From Lithospermum erythrorhizon (taxonomy: Eukaryota > Streptophyta > Magnoliopsida > Boraginales > Boraginaceae), in the NCBI GenBank assembly GCA_019722365.1, contig JADFUC010001371.1:5001-69000 (forward strand): DNA of 64,000 bases, read 5' to 3'. The translations under genes and the position numbers were made by a program. The notes beneath the pieces are model-generated. The model worked only from the letters and a program-made list of their open reading frames with translations, searched no databases and was not told the origin of the DNA. Below, one piece after another: positions 36,801 through 49,674 of the stretch (positions are counted from its first letter, which is position 1; the number at the start of each line of letters is the position of its first letter).

Positions 36801-39800
36801 GACGGATGATGGTCTTGAAGTGGTAAAACTACTCGACTCGATTTTGGAGGAGCAATGATTCAAGCAAATCTACATCGAGGATATGTGTTTATGCTTAGCT
36901 AATAGATCCCATATCTTGGAGAGGGCGGCGGAACTTTGGCAGACCACTTTCAACAATGGAGGCTGAATTGGTTTCTTATTTTAGTATTTCTCGCATGATT
37001 TTGTATATTTGAAAAAGTTTAATATGGTGAGGTCGTTGACTTTCTATTAATTAGGCTTAATAAAATGTATTGAGACAATTAGGCTGCTTTGTCTTTTGGC
37101 TAAAATTAATAAGAGTGGAAGTCAAAATAGCAAGCACACCCGGTAAGTATCCCCAACCGTAAAACGTGCAGGGGAAAAAAGTGATCGTGAGCACATTAAC
37201 TAGCGAATTAATGATCGATCCACTGACTAAAGGCACATGCCAAATTAAAGTATTCAATGATCATGTAGTAAGGATGGGACTTGGTTCCGTTATGTTGCTA
37301 CGTGCGTTATGTTTGTTGAGGTACATTCAGTTGGATAATTTCTCATTTGGAATTATATGTACAAAACTTAGAAGTTACATTTTTATTGAAAATATCATTA
37401 TGCTTTGACCGAAATGTAAGGTTTACTCATATAAGTTAGTGTGGTGGTGAAAGACTAAGTATATTATAATACTTGGAGACTAGTTCTACTTTTACAGAGA
37501 GGTATAGTGGATTATATATGTTAAACTATGCGGAGTTTTTCTGGGTAAAATGGATCGAAGTGGAGAATGAAAGACTTTCCGATAAGATAAATAATACGCC
37601 TGTATATTAATTTTTTATTTTTGGAAAAGACAATGATCACATATGTTAAGTGATAGTTATCAATTTATCAAGATAACTTTACTTCCATGAATCATCTATT
37701 TTATGAAATCAGCGATACACAGGTACATCTCTTCTTTGTGATGGATGAAGTGAGCCAACAAATATATATGAGACTTCAGTTACAACACTTTAAGAGAGGT
37801 CTCTATTTGTCAGAGTACTACAGTCTAAAGTGAGTGAGGTTTTGGGAACAGAAGATATTATTTGAAGTCGATTCAAACTTTTGGAGTTTCTCAAAGGGAT
37901 TTAAGATTTCAACTAAACTTAATGGTTGGAGGCCCACGTGTCGATCTCTCTTTTATAAGCACGCTTTTATTGTTGTATGGTCATAGAGTAATTAAAACAT
38001 GCATATTAAGTATGATATAATTTACAGTTCCCCCTATTTTTAAGTCTCGTTCATTCTCTTCATATAACATGTAATTGTCCATGTTAGAGAACCCGACTTT
38101 CATATTTTCAAATGATAATAAATTATATGAAGTATTTCTTGAAGAAGATAAGAGCTTTCAGGTAATACCGTAAGTGGATGCTTGCATGCGAAAAACAGTA
38201 CCTCTCGTTTAAATAAAATTATTTTTAAAGTATTTTACTTGGAATGCATTTAGATAACAAAGACGGCGTAGCGACAAGATATACTAATATCTGAATTATA
38301 AAGATCTATTTTAAAAAACTGCATAAACTTCTGAATTAGTAGGATGATTATTGAAACTAAAGTAACCAATACCTGCATGTCTTTCCGGTGGCCGAATCTA
38401 TGCTCTGTTGGAAGTTCCTCGATAGATTCGAAAAAACCTTTTGCACTTGATTCTGGAGGTCGAAATGGGATCTAGTATAAAAGTAACATTGGTCCATGAT
38501 TAGTAATCCGTGGTAGCCTAAACTGATATATTCCCTCCCCGAAAAAGATTTTCAAGTTCAAGAGAAGCAACATAATAAGTTTTGAGAAGTAAAAAAAAAA
38601 TCCAAATGCTGATGGAATGCAGAACACGCTCCACTCATGCATGATAAGTATAATACTGACAGAATGGAGATTCAACTGCTGATTACTATATACAAGCAAA
38701 AAATGGTTGTTCTAAAAACAAACATATTTCGAAGTTTTTCTATAACAAGAATAAGAAATATTAACGTAGTTCTATATCTGCAGCTCACCTGAGATCCATT
38801 GTCAAAAACTGTAGAAGTCGTTGTGAAATGGCATTCAGCTCTGTCTACTTCACTAAAGGCGGAGTCCTTTATTATAGCTGCAGATTAGATAGAGTAAGCA
38901 CAAAAGTGCACAAATATCGTTATTTGAATATATTTCAGTAACTTGGTCATCATTTGATGCCCACCTGAACACATATACTTTCCAGCTTGGTCAGTTGTTG
39001 GATACAATTTGAATGATCGAGTGATCTCTTCATTTGGCTTCATAATATAAAATTGCTCCTGCAAAAATTATTGGCCAGTAAACATAAAAATGTAACATGG
39101 ATACACACAATTTTGGTAACGAATAGTAAAACAAATACCTCCATAGGGCTAATACCAGTCGAACAATCAAACTGCAAGATGCAAATAGTAAGAGATTTAG
39201 AGAATGTGAGGCATCTGAGAGTGAATTTCTTTTTTGTAACTTGTATAAACATAACAAATAATAATTCAGGATCACAATAATCTCCGGAAGGGGATATTAG
39301 TGTTATCAAGAATCTCTCCTACATACCCTCTATCTTCACAAATCTTTGTGATCCTTTCCAGGATAAAAATAAATAATTAAAAATGTTGCACTTCATGATC
39401 ATTAGATTTGGTTTCATGGCATTTAATCCTTTGAATAATTTCGTTTCAGTATTGTGCTCATCCGAATAGGATGATTGGCATCAGAAATGGGATTTCGCTT
39501 AAAGTGAAAACCATTCTTCAATCTAATTCTTCTGAAGTTCCTTGCCAGTACACACTTTAAAGACCACAATAGCATGTTCCTTCGTAAGTATTAGTGACCT
39601 GAGATTGAGAGCCTGATTAAGACTAAATTTGTAAAATTTTACCTGCAAGGAAATCGAAGGAGGACAACTTGGCTCCTACATCCTTATGGCTCTACTTTTA
39701 AATCATGTAGGAAAAGATTAATGCAGAACATATCTTTCAATGAATCATGAAAATTGTCTTTAAAATCAAAAGAGTAAGACTTTCACATCGACCACTAAAC

Positions 39801-42800
39801 ATGACCTCTAGTGATAATTTCCCCACTGTCCCACCTCCCAACCATAGAAAAGAAATAGGGAAAAAACTCAGGTCCCAAATCTAAGCAATTGCCCAGTAGA
39901 GAAATCCAAAGATATAACTGCAATACAAAGTGTTAATATTGATAGAATTATCTGACATTAACAGTAAAAAGAAATATAGAATATATCTTTCTAAATTATA
40001 GGATCAAACATCAGCTTTTACGGACAATAATGGTGATGTTAGATTGAAGGCACAATTTGAAACTTGGGTTTTAGGCTGGTATTTAAACATTTGGTATAAC
40101 TAGGATATATCTAACTGGCAGTAGATTTTGTTGACCTTTTTAGGTTTTTCAAGGCTTTGGAGGCGCATGAGTCTTTGCAGGTTTTTGTTAACTTTATAAA
40201 TATGGATGATTTCGTGAGTTTTATTTATGTATGGTATATATAGAATAGAGAAAATTCATCCTAAAAGAATAATATTAGGCATTTAATATTAAGTAAGAAA
40301 CAGTTTTGTTAGCGAAACTTTAGAAGTATCTTTGTTCTTTGATGAGCTTTGAGGTTGAGATTTTTCGATTGTATAAGAAAATCTTCGGCATGGAATTCTT
40401 GGTAGGGGTTTGTAACGTCTTACGGTTTTGTGGTGGATTGCTTTTGCAGCAGCAACGGGGCGTGCGCTTTCAGCGTCGGGGAACACGTATAAATTAGCAA
40501 TACATTTATTTACTTAATTTGTCGTTTTTACATTGATTGGCAGAAACTCCGGAAGGGATTTAGGGGTCTTAAATCTAACAATTGGTAATACGAGCTTGAT
40601 GCGTGCTTGGTTTGTGAGTTTAAGAATCAATGGTTTGTGACGAAGGTGTGACTTTATGCGATAGAAAAAATTCGATGGAGTCGATTTTACTTGATGGAAA
40701 GATGTGTATGGAGGACGTTATACATGCGGAAATAAGTTGGAGCAAACCGCTAGGGGAAGAAGCTTTGAGAAGATGGATGAGGATGAATGGATGGAGGTGG
40801 ACTTGAGGAGCCGAGGGTCTTGGGTGTGTCGGACCTTGTTTGTCAAAGGAGCGTAGTTGCTGCGTTAACTAAGGAGACCACATGAGATGCTTTGCTCTTT
40901 GATCTGTATGAAAGCATTCTGCTTGATAGCCAAGGTGCTTACCGTGAAAAAGCGTTTTTAAGAGATTAGAAGGAGAGCCTATGCCCATGGCGAAAGAGAG
41001 ACAGCAAGCCGTTTCAGCTAGCATTATTAATCAACTGTGTCGACGGTAGATGTTAATGTTGATGATGAGATGCAAGACACGATTTTGTTGGCTTGCTACT
41101 GAAAGTTGCAAGGAGCGATGAGGCGGCGGTTGGCTAATTACATGAGTACTAACAGGTTGAGCAAGGTGGTTATAGGCGTATCGCGTAGAAGTGCGGCAGG
41201 CACCGTATAGTAGAAGTGAAGGTCTTGGGGTTGCACATTAGGGTGTGGGAGAAAGGAAAGGAGAGGCTGGGAAATTGAGGTTTTTGGAAATATGGAAGTG
41301 AGAGATCAGCAGTGAGGTAGTAATTCGATCTTGTTGTGTCTTTGCTGGGGTTGGCAAGGCGGGTCACATGAAGAGGCCTTTACTGCAAAGCCCAACGGTG
41401 ATGCTGTGTTGTGTTGGCGATTATTACGTCTTTTGGTTTTTTATACGTGAATCTTTAGTTGATTCTGGATAGTAGATGCAGGCTTCTTTTCGCCTACATG
41501 ACAGAGATGTAATGGTGAATTATGTTTGCAGGAATTATGAGAGCTGATTAAATGTCTTTCTTGTGGTGAGCAGGTTGGATGTATGGAGTATGGGAGATGT
41601 GAATGCAGGGGATTGTAACGGTTGGAAAGCGACAAGGTGAGGTATGTTCGAGTAGGGAAGTTTAATTTGGGTGAGTCGGTTGGATGGTGATGGTTATCGA
41701 AGCTAACTTCGAAGATGTGCTTGGAAGGTTGTTCGGGGAAAAGAGCGATAATATTAATAGCAAAAGAGGCGAGGTAGCACCGGTACTACATACTTGGTGA
41801 CTGATTTACTCGAAGAGGTTGAGCAGGAGGATGCAGTGCGAGAGCTTGGTGAGATTCGACATGGGAGTTCCTGAAGATAGAAAAGGATTGTCGTTGGTGA
41901 AAATGCGATGGATGTCTTTGAAGAGGTTACCGGGAGATTCGGAGGGGCGTGCAATGAAGATGAAGTCAGGAAAGATGCTACAAGCCCGGCAGAATGTAAT
42001 ACCGTTTTGGTGATGAGTTGGTGAAAGGAACTTCTGGGGAAGGATGCAACGATTTTTTTGTGTTCTTTGTAGATAAATGTCCCCGAGTGCGCGGCGTGTT
42101 TGAAATCGCGGTGAGGTGTTGACCTCCTAATTATTTGTAGCGGTGAAAGGTGTTTTTGATCCCGAGAATTGATGAGATTAAGATCGAGGAAGTCGTCGAC
42201 GTGGAATGGGGAGGAAGGTAGAGAAGAGGAAAGAGATCGTGACCAGAGAAACTTGGAGGTTTTCAGGTGCCTGGGTTGAAAGATCATGAAGATCAAGAAG
42301 GCAAAGCGAGCATGGTGATTATGCGAATGAGGGGAGAAAAGTCAACGGGGTAAGTAATGGCTATTCTAGAGAATGCAACCCATTGAGTCAGTTGGTGTAA
42401 ATTCGGGGGGATGTTACGGAGTTGGAAAGAAGATACTGAAGTTGGGATGCGACTTCGGTGGGAGTTCGTGGATGTGAACCGGGAAGGAGGCTGTGCGAAT
42501 GGTGTTTGAAGACGGTGATCAGGAGGCCCAAGTGGGAGGAGATTGTTGGAATTGAAGGCACAATTTGAAGCAGTTTTGAACAGTATTTCCTAATTTTGAG
42601 TCTAACTAGGATATATCTCTTAGCCTTAGTAGATTTATTTTTTAGGCGGTTTTCAAGACTTGGGCCAAGAAAAGGTATGAGTCTTACTGAGTTTTGTTAA
42701 CTATAAATATGGGATGATTTAAATGAGTTTTGTGTCCTTTGCCAAATATATAGAATAGAAAATTCATCACTGCTAGAATAATATTAGGCATTTAATATTG

Positions 42801-45800
42801 AAAACATGGTTTTGTTGAAGCTTGGAGGGGATTTATCTTTGTTAACGTGGGGAACTTTGTGGTTGCGAGATTTTCGATTTGTATAAGAAAATACTGCGGC
42901 ATGAATTACCTAGCTAATTGAGGCCAGGGCTTGTAGCGATCTTACGGTTGACAGTGGATTACTGCGGCGGCCAACATGACGTACCTTTCACGTCGGTGTA
43001 TAAATTCTTGTGTCTGTTTATTTTAAAGCTTAAATTTACGTAGTTTTTTATTGATTGGCTTGGGAAGGGAGTTTAGAGTGCCCCAGAAATGTCTAACTTC
43101 GGGCGGAGTGACACTGTCGTGCTATACTGATCCGGACAAACTTGAAATGTAAAATATCATATGAAATAGAAAATTCAAACTTACACATGCTAAACATTTA
43201 AACTATGTACTTCTCAATGCTTAGAAGATTCATTGAAGATATATACTTACAGTTAGACTATAAGATGCCTCGATCTTGCCAATATTTTTAGTTGTGATTG
43301 TTGCAAGGCCAAACTGCGTAAGAGCTTCAAAAGTTGGAACAGTAAGGCTTATAATCTTTCCAGGGCTTCTGTAAAAATGACAAAGCAAGAACAAGTTATT
43401 ATGTCTTTCATTTCAAATTGAGGACTAGAAAGGAACATTGGTATAAATCACCATAATTCAGGTAGTCATCTTTTGGTATATTTACTTACTAACAAATAGA
43501 AGCAGATGCATGTAATAGACTAATAGAAAAAGAAAAGCAATCTGAAAGAAAGAAAAACTGTAGCTAGCAATCATAACTTGCACATAGGATTTAAATTCAT
43601 TTACTGGCACTAAAAGAAAGGCGTTCAGGAAATCGCGCAAACTGTGTCTTCGTCAAGGCCATGTTTGTTAAAAATAGAGAATCATTCTTAACCTTTGGTA
43701 GACAAATTCGATATCATCGGCACTCAATTCTATCAGGAGATTTGTATTGAGAACTTCGGGAATTCCGATGGAAAATGCACGACTACCTGCATTCTGCAAT
43801 GCCCATAAATAGTATGGTCAAGAGTATAGACAACCTTAATTGGAAAGTTCTAGAGTTTCTGAGACAATACAGAGGAACCTGTTTTCTACTGATTCGGTTT
43901 TGATCAGCCTGCAAAAATGGACAACATTGAACAAAAACAATACGGCAATAGTCCTATCTATGTGTTCACACTTTCCAATTTTAATATGTAATATTTATCC
44001 TTATGATAGAACAATAGATTTACAGCACTCCAAACAGCATGATAAACCTGACCCGGAATTAGCGGAGGAGTATTAATTGCCAGCGTCTCCAATAAAAGAG
44101 AATTATGACGGAGGATGTGTGTGTGTGGTACAGCAAGCGTCTGTATAAGAACTATAATGGGTGAATGTGCATCACTAAATCCCCAATTATACAAGAGACT
44201 AGTATGAGAAATACTACCAACCTCCCAAAAATTCCATAGTTGGTTATGAAGGCAACTCCAAAGAGGTGCTGAGCAAAAATCAGGCTGCCCGTTGAAAGCT
44301 TCATACCCAATGCCAATTTTGTTACACTCAAGACCATCAGACGTAAACCTGACTCTTTCAAGCAGCATCCACATGGAAAAGTTCCTCCCCAAGTCTTGTG
44401 GTTGTCCTGGCCCCCCCTTCATTCGAAAAGAAATTAGTTAGAGACACCATCACAATCTCAGCACAATGGAACACCTCATTGTAATGAAGCTAGTAGCCGT
44501 CAAAACATTGAAGGCCTGGGAGAAAACAGTTAAATTTATCCATACACTCACGATGGCTCCATCAGCACATGTGCCATACTCATTTTATTTCAAGTAAATG
44601 GTTGATGCAATATGCATAGTTCTTTAACGATTTTGAGCTCCTCTAAGGCTTAATAATGCCATATCAATCCCATATTTCCATCTTTTAGCACAATGTATCA
44701 AAGAATTAAGGAGGACATGGAAAGTTTGTTTGAATCTTGCATGCATTCAAAAGAGATAAAGTTGATCATCGCTTAATATAGAAAAAGAGATAAAGTCGAA
44801 ACGCAACAACTACTCTTTGCATTCATTTTTAATGAGGGTTTATAAATAAAAAATAGGAAAAAAGACCATAAGTGTATTAAATATAGATCAAACTCACCTG
44901 TCTTGGAATAACTAGATAAAAGTCCTCAAAGGATGGAATAGTGGTATATCCTACATAATCACCAACAAGATTTACTCGTAGGAAATTATCATTGGAACTT
45001 GCCGTTCTGTTACTGGGGCCCACGATGACTTCCTGCAAAAAATTGTTCCAGAAAAACTTTGAGCAAACTTATCCGAACTGATTATTCGATGCACTTCATC
45101 AGATGCGTTCTACAACTTTCATTGAAGTAACAATATCCTAATCCAACATAGTAAAGGTAAAAAAAGGGCATAAGTTTGGGAATTCGGGAACTTTCAGCAT
45201 GAGTTGTAGAAACTGTAGGCAGAATCTTTAATTGATGCTCATTATTATGTACGCATATATCATTTATAAGAGCGTGAAGGAATATTAGAATATAAAATTG
45301 AAATTCTAGAACTTAAGAGGATATTAAAAACTACCAACCGATGTCTTTGATCTCGTCTTAACTTCAATTCTGATGTTGAATCCAATTTTGCTTGGTCCAA
45401 TTGCAAACACATGAAACCTAATTACAGAGGTAATATGAGTGGCATTCGATAAATAGGCAATTAATAGATTTAGGGGAAACAGAAGGTGAAAAATTAATAA
45501 GCTATCAATAAACAATCCAGATATATTCAAACAACCAAACTTCCTCCTATGCAACAATGGTTGACAACATGTGGCAGTTATCGGTATGGAACTATGCACA
45601 TATTGTACTGAAGGTGATAACCAATATAGATGCTCGTTGTCTCGCATGTGTTTCCTAACGATATAGGATTACAGGTTCCTCGCAGTTACTACAATCTAAA
45701 AGGGCACGAAGAGATTCATAACAACATATGATAACAAATAAATGACTGCAAGGTTGACAAACTATTCTTCCATCAACGCTGAAAGTATCTGAGGTTTCCT

Positions 45801-47741
45801 ACTAATAGGAGAACAAACGAAAACTTCAATCAAACTCAAGGTGAGGCAGAAATTAAGAAAACAGAGATGCACTGTCGACAGGTAGAAAAATAATACAAGT
45901 CTAATTGCATCCTCTTGAATAAGAATTATAGTAAAGTAACCTTACCAATCCCCCGGAAATCGAAGGCAATGTGCTGTGTTTGCCTTTCCTTTCACCACCT
46001 TATCAACTGACACAACATAATTTGATTATGGAAACCACATTGTTCAGTCCTTTGAAATAAGATCGTAACTCTGCAAAATCCGACTTACCGAAGGTTCCAC
46101 ATGATGAAGGCACCCTTCGCTGGTCTCCACAGGGACAACATACAGGCTATACAAAAAAGAGTATGAAATATAGTTACCACATTATCAAAAATCTAAATAT
46201 CTATACACAGAAAATATGTTAATTCCTTTCACTCTTCTATGTCTACTGGGTATAAAGATTAACCATTTTTCAAGGTGCAAAATAAAACGAATGTTAAATA
46301 ATGTAGATTTCCAAAATGTACTTCCATGGAAGCCACATAACAAAAATGAACAATAGTGCAGGTGATCAAACATACTGTTTTTCTAGCTTAAGGATCGGAA
46401 TCAAAAAGATTAGATTCTTGTAGTTTACTAGTTTATACTCTGCATAACTCTTTAATTTTACAGAGGCAAACCTAGTTTTGAAGTAACTATAACAACTGGA
46501 GAGCTATCTCTAAATAGATAAATAAAATAAAAATCAGCTAAATATGAAATTTGCCTATTAACTATACCTGTGTATGCTCAATTATGTGCCCATTTTCGTC
46601 CCGTAACCTATGAAAGAATCAAGAAACTAACAAATAAAACTCACGGAAGTAGTACAATAATAGATAACTACTTCAACCCTGACTTAATGACAATATTTTC
46701 TTCAGAAAGTGGACTAGCCTTGCACATATCTGCACAACATCCTCCCCTGCATCTGACTCGCACTTCCTTGTCTGAACATAAAACTCTTGCGGTTTATAAG
46801 GAACATCCTATAGAAAAAATAAGATAAGACTCCAATCCAATGAAAACTTTCATATATACTCCAAAATTTACAAAGTGACAATCACTACCATAAAATTTTT
46901 CACTTATATATATGGTTCTCATTCCAAATCAATGTAATAGCAGTAATAACATCCATAATTCTGAAAATTAGAATAAACTATTCAATACTCTTTGAAACAA
47001 TTTTAAAACTAGAATCATGCACAGTAACATTAAACACTCTACAAACAATGGAATTCAAGAAACATACTTGGATATATGTCAACTCAAACATAGCATAAAC
47101 AGATGACTTGTTAATAGTTATCACTGGTGGCTCACGCAGCGTTCGCATATTATTACTCGTCCCGTTCTCCTCCACTTCCACTATCTCCGCCACTATTGAC
47201 GCCTCTCTTCCACTCTAAAACAACAAATATTAACAAACGAGAACTTATCAAATCAACTCAGGTACCATGAAAATACCTATTGCCTAAATATCGTCCATTT
47301 TGCTTTTCCAATAGTCAAAATGAACAAAGTTTCCAATCTCAACTGACACACACAACTCTAATTTTGATCAAAATTATCATGGTAAACCATGTTGAACATA
47401 CTATATTTTTTGTTATATTTTTCATGAAAAATGATGCAACATATTCAAAAACATTGAAGTTCAAAATTTAAAAAGTCAAACTAATCAAAATTCAAAGCTG
47501 GACGATAATTTAGCGATGAAGGGTGTAAAAAGACATGACAAAATATAGAAGTTACAGATTCACTGGGGACAGCCAAGTTGATGACAATTTTGGAGGAGCA
47601 GTTGAGAGCGCTACTAGAATCATTAGATTTTTCGCATTTTTCGAGTTTCGATTTGGAGAGAATTTGCATTGCAACACTGAATTGTAATGAACAAAGAAAA
47701 CATATCAAGAAGATGGCCATAATAGCAACCAACTTCTTCAT
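33810..47741 (-). CDS. HAP2: HAP2/GCS1 gamete membrane fusogen, 18 exons
   Basis: HAP2 (GCS1) sits in the sperm plasma membrane and drives gamete fusion. Exons, 5' to 3': 47556-47741, 47068-47214, 46719-46807, 46568-46607, 46089-46146, 45946-46006, 45339-45417, 44898-45032, 44222-44416, 43835-43908, 43693-43793, 43251-43368, 39139-39171, 38965-39058, 38789-38877, 38373-38471, 34386-34486, 33810-34276. Total 2,166 bases, about 721 residues. Exon 1 encodes a signal peptide then [14 protein letters not shown]. Exon 5 has the cysteine cluster [11 protein letters not shown]. Exon 9 reads [20 protein letters not shown]. Exon 17 carries the membrane span ([14 protein letters not shown]). Exon 18 holds [19 protein letters not shown] and a His/Lys/Arg-rich tail. 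All donors are GT except that of intron 3 (GC). Exons 10 and 16 have local frame errors that cancel in total length. Introns 12 and 16 hold Copia DNA. Confidence 0.94.
34800..37990 (+). mobile_element. Truncated Ty1/Copia retrotransposon in HAP2 intron 16
   Basis: Opposite in strand to HAP2. RT and RNase H fragments lie at about 36180-37310: VYVDND.. (degraded YVDD box), [20 protein letters not shown], then the RNase H tail IDPLTKG (37215-37240). An LTR-like stretch with a CCCCGGATGTCG word typical of Copia LTRs lies at about 35236-35700. I found no second LTR, so borders are approximate and the copy is probably truncated at its 3' end. Confidence 0.7.
40037..40580 (+). repeat. 5' LTR of the intron 12 Copia element
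   Basis: 544 bases, TGTTAGATTGAAGG to AAATCTAACA. Contains a TATATATAGAATAGAG promoter-like stretch near 40237-40252. Confidence 0.8.
42544..43098 (+). repeat. 3' LTR of the intron 12 Copia element
   Basis: About 555 bases, TGTTGGAATTGAAGG to near AATGTCTAAC. Clearly the same sequence as the 5' LTR with many small differences. No clean 5-base target duplication found. Confidence 0.8.
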
Positions 47742-49387
47742 CTGTTTCTCTTCTCGTCCTGCATTATACAAATAACCGAAAGAATGAGAAATTATAGACA
47801 TCACATAACTGAAAAACTGACTTTCACTCTTAAACTGCTAGTCTTACTTTGAAGTAAAATATTTACGAACATGTTCGATAACATTTTGTGAACAATATAT
47901 CAAAATATAATATTTTCAAAGAGCTAATTTCTAATTTGATCCCGTAGCAGGCCAAAAGTTGTGTTTTGCATTCCACGCTCAAAAAAAGTTTAATTAATAT
48001 CTCCACTTCACGAAGACGTTAATTTCATAATTTGTGTATGAGAACAAATTAGGACTTAATTAAACACATATAGCCAATTTTAGGATTGAATCCCGAACAG
48101 TACCACAACGCAACTTGATCCCTGAACCAAATCAATAATTACCATTATTTTCAATCTACATACTTTATTTATTTTCATGATAATTTAATTCAAGTAGTCA
48201 AAGTTTTTTGTATCGATTAATAAGAACACATAGTTTGTAATTTTTAACTATCGAAAAGACAAAATGTACCATCTTTAGTGATGGAGTTACTAATTCATGT
48301 ATGCATGCACCATGCATATTGTAATATTCATTCGACTATACTGTATCAATTTATCTTCAAGTTTCACACAAGAATCTCTAGCACTAACCATCAAGAACAA
48401 TGAACAAGTACAACATAAAAAATAAGGTGAGATATAGTAATAATATACATACCCGTGGGCCCCAAATGATGAATGAGAAGTAAACTTAACAAGTTCATAA
48501 ATGAGAAAAAAAACAATGTGAAATGAAATGTATATATATTGTCGTTCTCCAGAGGATAATTTTGGATGAAGAAAGTGTGTATTATGGAGAATAGAATTTG
48601 GTAAGTTGTGAGAGATGTGGGAAGTTATTATAACTTAGTTTCGAAAGACGTGGAAGGTGGACATACTGGAAAAAGACGCCGAAGATGTACAAACTAATTT
48701 TTTGGTTATTATAACATGGAGGGCGGCGGTTATCCTCGATTTTTTTCAAATATGTTTTATTTTTAAATTTTAAAAAATATTATATTATTTGGACACATCT
48801 TACCTGAAATTCATTTTACCTATCTTATAATTAGTTTATAGTTGTATATTATTTCATCCCCTTACAACATTCACATCAAATTCCCTAAAAACTATAATAG
48901 GAGATGAAATTACTAAAAATGATAAATTTGTGCTTTTTCAGCTTGGCTAAAATAAGATGGGCCTACATAATTTTATCCACTTATCCTATTCACCCCTGAA
49001 TTTATACCCTCCCTATTTTGGCTAAGCATTTTTTCTCCTCATATTTCCTATTTTTTTTAATTATTTAAAAAATAAAATAAAATAAATAAATATTTTCATC
49101 AGACTAAATTTAAACTAAAGATCTCTCTTGGCTCAACACCCATATGGCCATATATAATATATTATTTTATACTTTTAAAAATAATTTATTCTCTACATTT
49201 CTATTGAGATATTTAAAATATTCATTTTTCAAGCTCGAGTGAATAATAGGGAATTTGCTAAAGAACATGTATAAATCGTTGATCCAAAAAATAAGAAAAG
49301 TGACGGTTGGAAGTGAATTTTTAGAGAAAATTATAGAGGAGTTGATGCATATGTTATTTTGTTTAGTAAAGATTTAAATCACATACT
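47742..49387 (-). other. HAP2 upstream region
   Basis: AT-rich 5' flank of HAP2. A DUO1-like AACCGC (minus strand of GCGGTT, 48726-48731) occurs about 1 kb upstream, weak evidence for germline control. No other gene seen. Confidence 0.45.
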
Positions 49388-49592
49388 AATACTCTCTATG
49401 CCTCGCCTCGATTCCACCTGAGGAGGTAAATCATGGACGCGCTCAACTCAGTGTGGCGGTAGCTTGCGCTAAAACCATTACAATACGAGATCCTGCCACT
49501 TGCGTGACTCGAACCCACACCGCATGAAGAGGCTACACTGCTAGTACTTAACACCTCTCGCCCTACCAACTCGAAATTGCACTCGAGCATAT
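49388..49592 (-). mobile_element. tRNA-derived SINE
   Basis: Minus strand begins near GCTCGAGTGCAATTTCGAG, followed by a pol III A-box-like TTGGTAGGGCGAGAGG, and has a good B box GGGTTCGAGTC (49505-49515). The 3' body reads GGCAGGATCTCGTATTG. Base composition is higher in GC than the flanks. Family not identified. Confidence 0.55.
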
Positions 49593-49674
49593 AAGTTTTT
49601 GTTTAGTGTTTACACAATAGAACGACATATTGAATTGTTGGTATTTGATAATTTTGATAAGTTGAGAAATGATA

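Larger units (their letters stand above)
40037..43098 (+). mobile_element. Non-autonomous Copia-type LTR element in HAP2 intron 12
   Basis: Two direct LTRs (40037-40580 and 42544-43098, both starting TGTT and sharing TTAGGCATTTAATATT). A primer site resembling initiator tRNA-Met (TGGTAATACGAGC, 40583-40595) follows the first, and a purine tract AAGTGGGAGGAGAT precedes the second. The inside is only about 1.96 kb. It encodes gag-like pieces ([41 protein letters not shown]) but no protease, integrase or RT. This resembles gag-only (TR-GAG) elements. Confidence 0.8.

Noticed and set aside
41754..42296. 180-codon open frame on the minus strand in the intron 12 Copia element
   Set aside because: Antisense to the gag-bearing strand, serine/proline-rich, no known domain. 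Judged a chance frame.
47772..47777. AACCGA near the HAP2 start as a DUO1 site
   Set aside because: The last base does not fit AACCGY.
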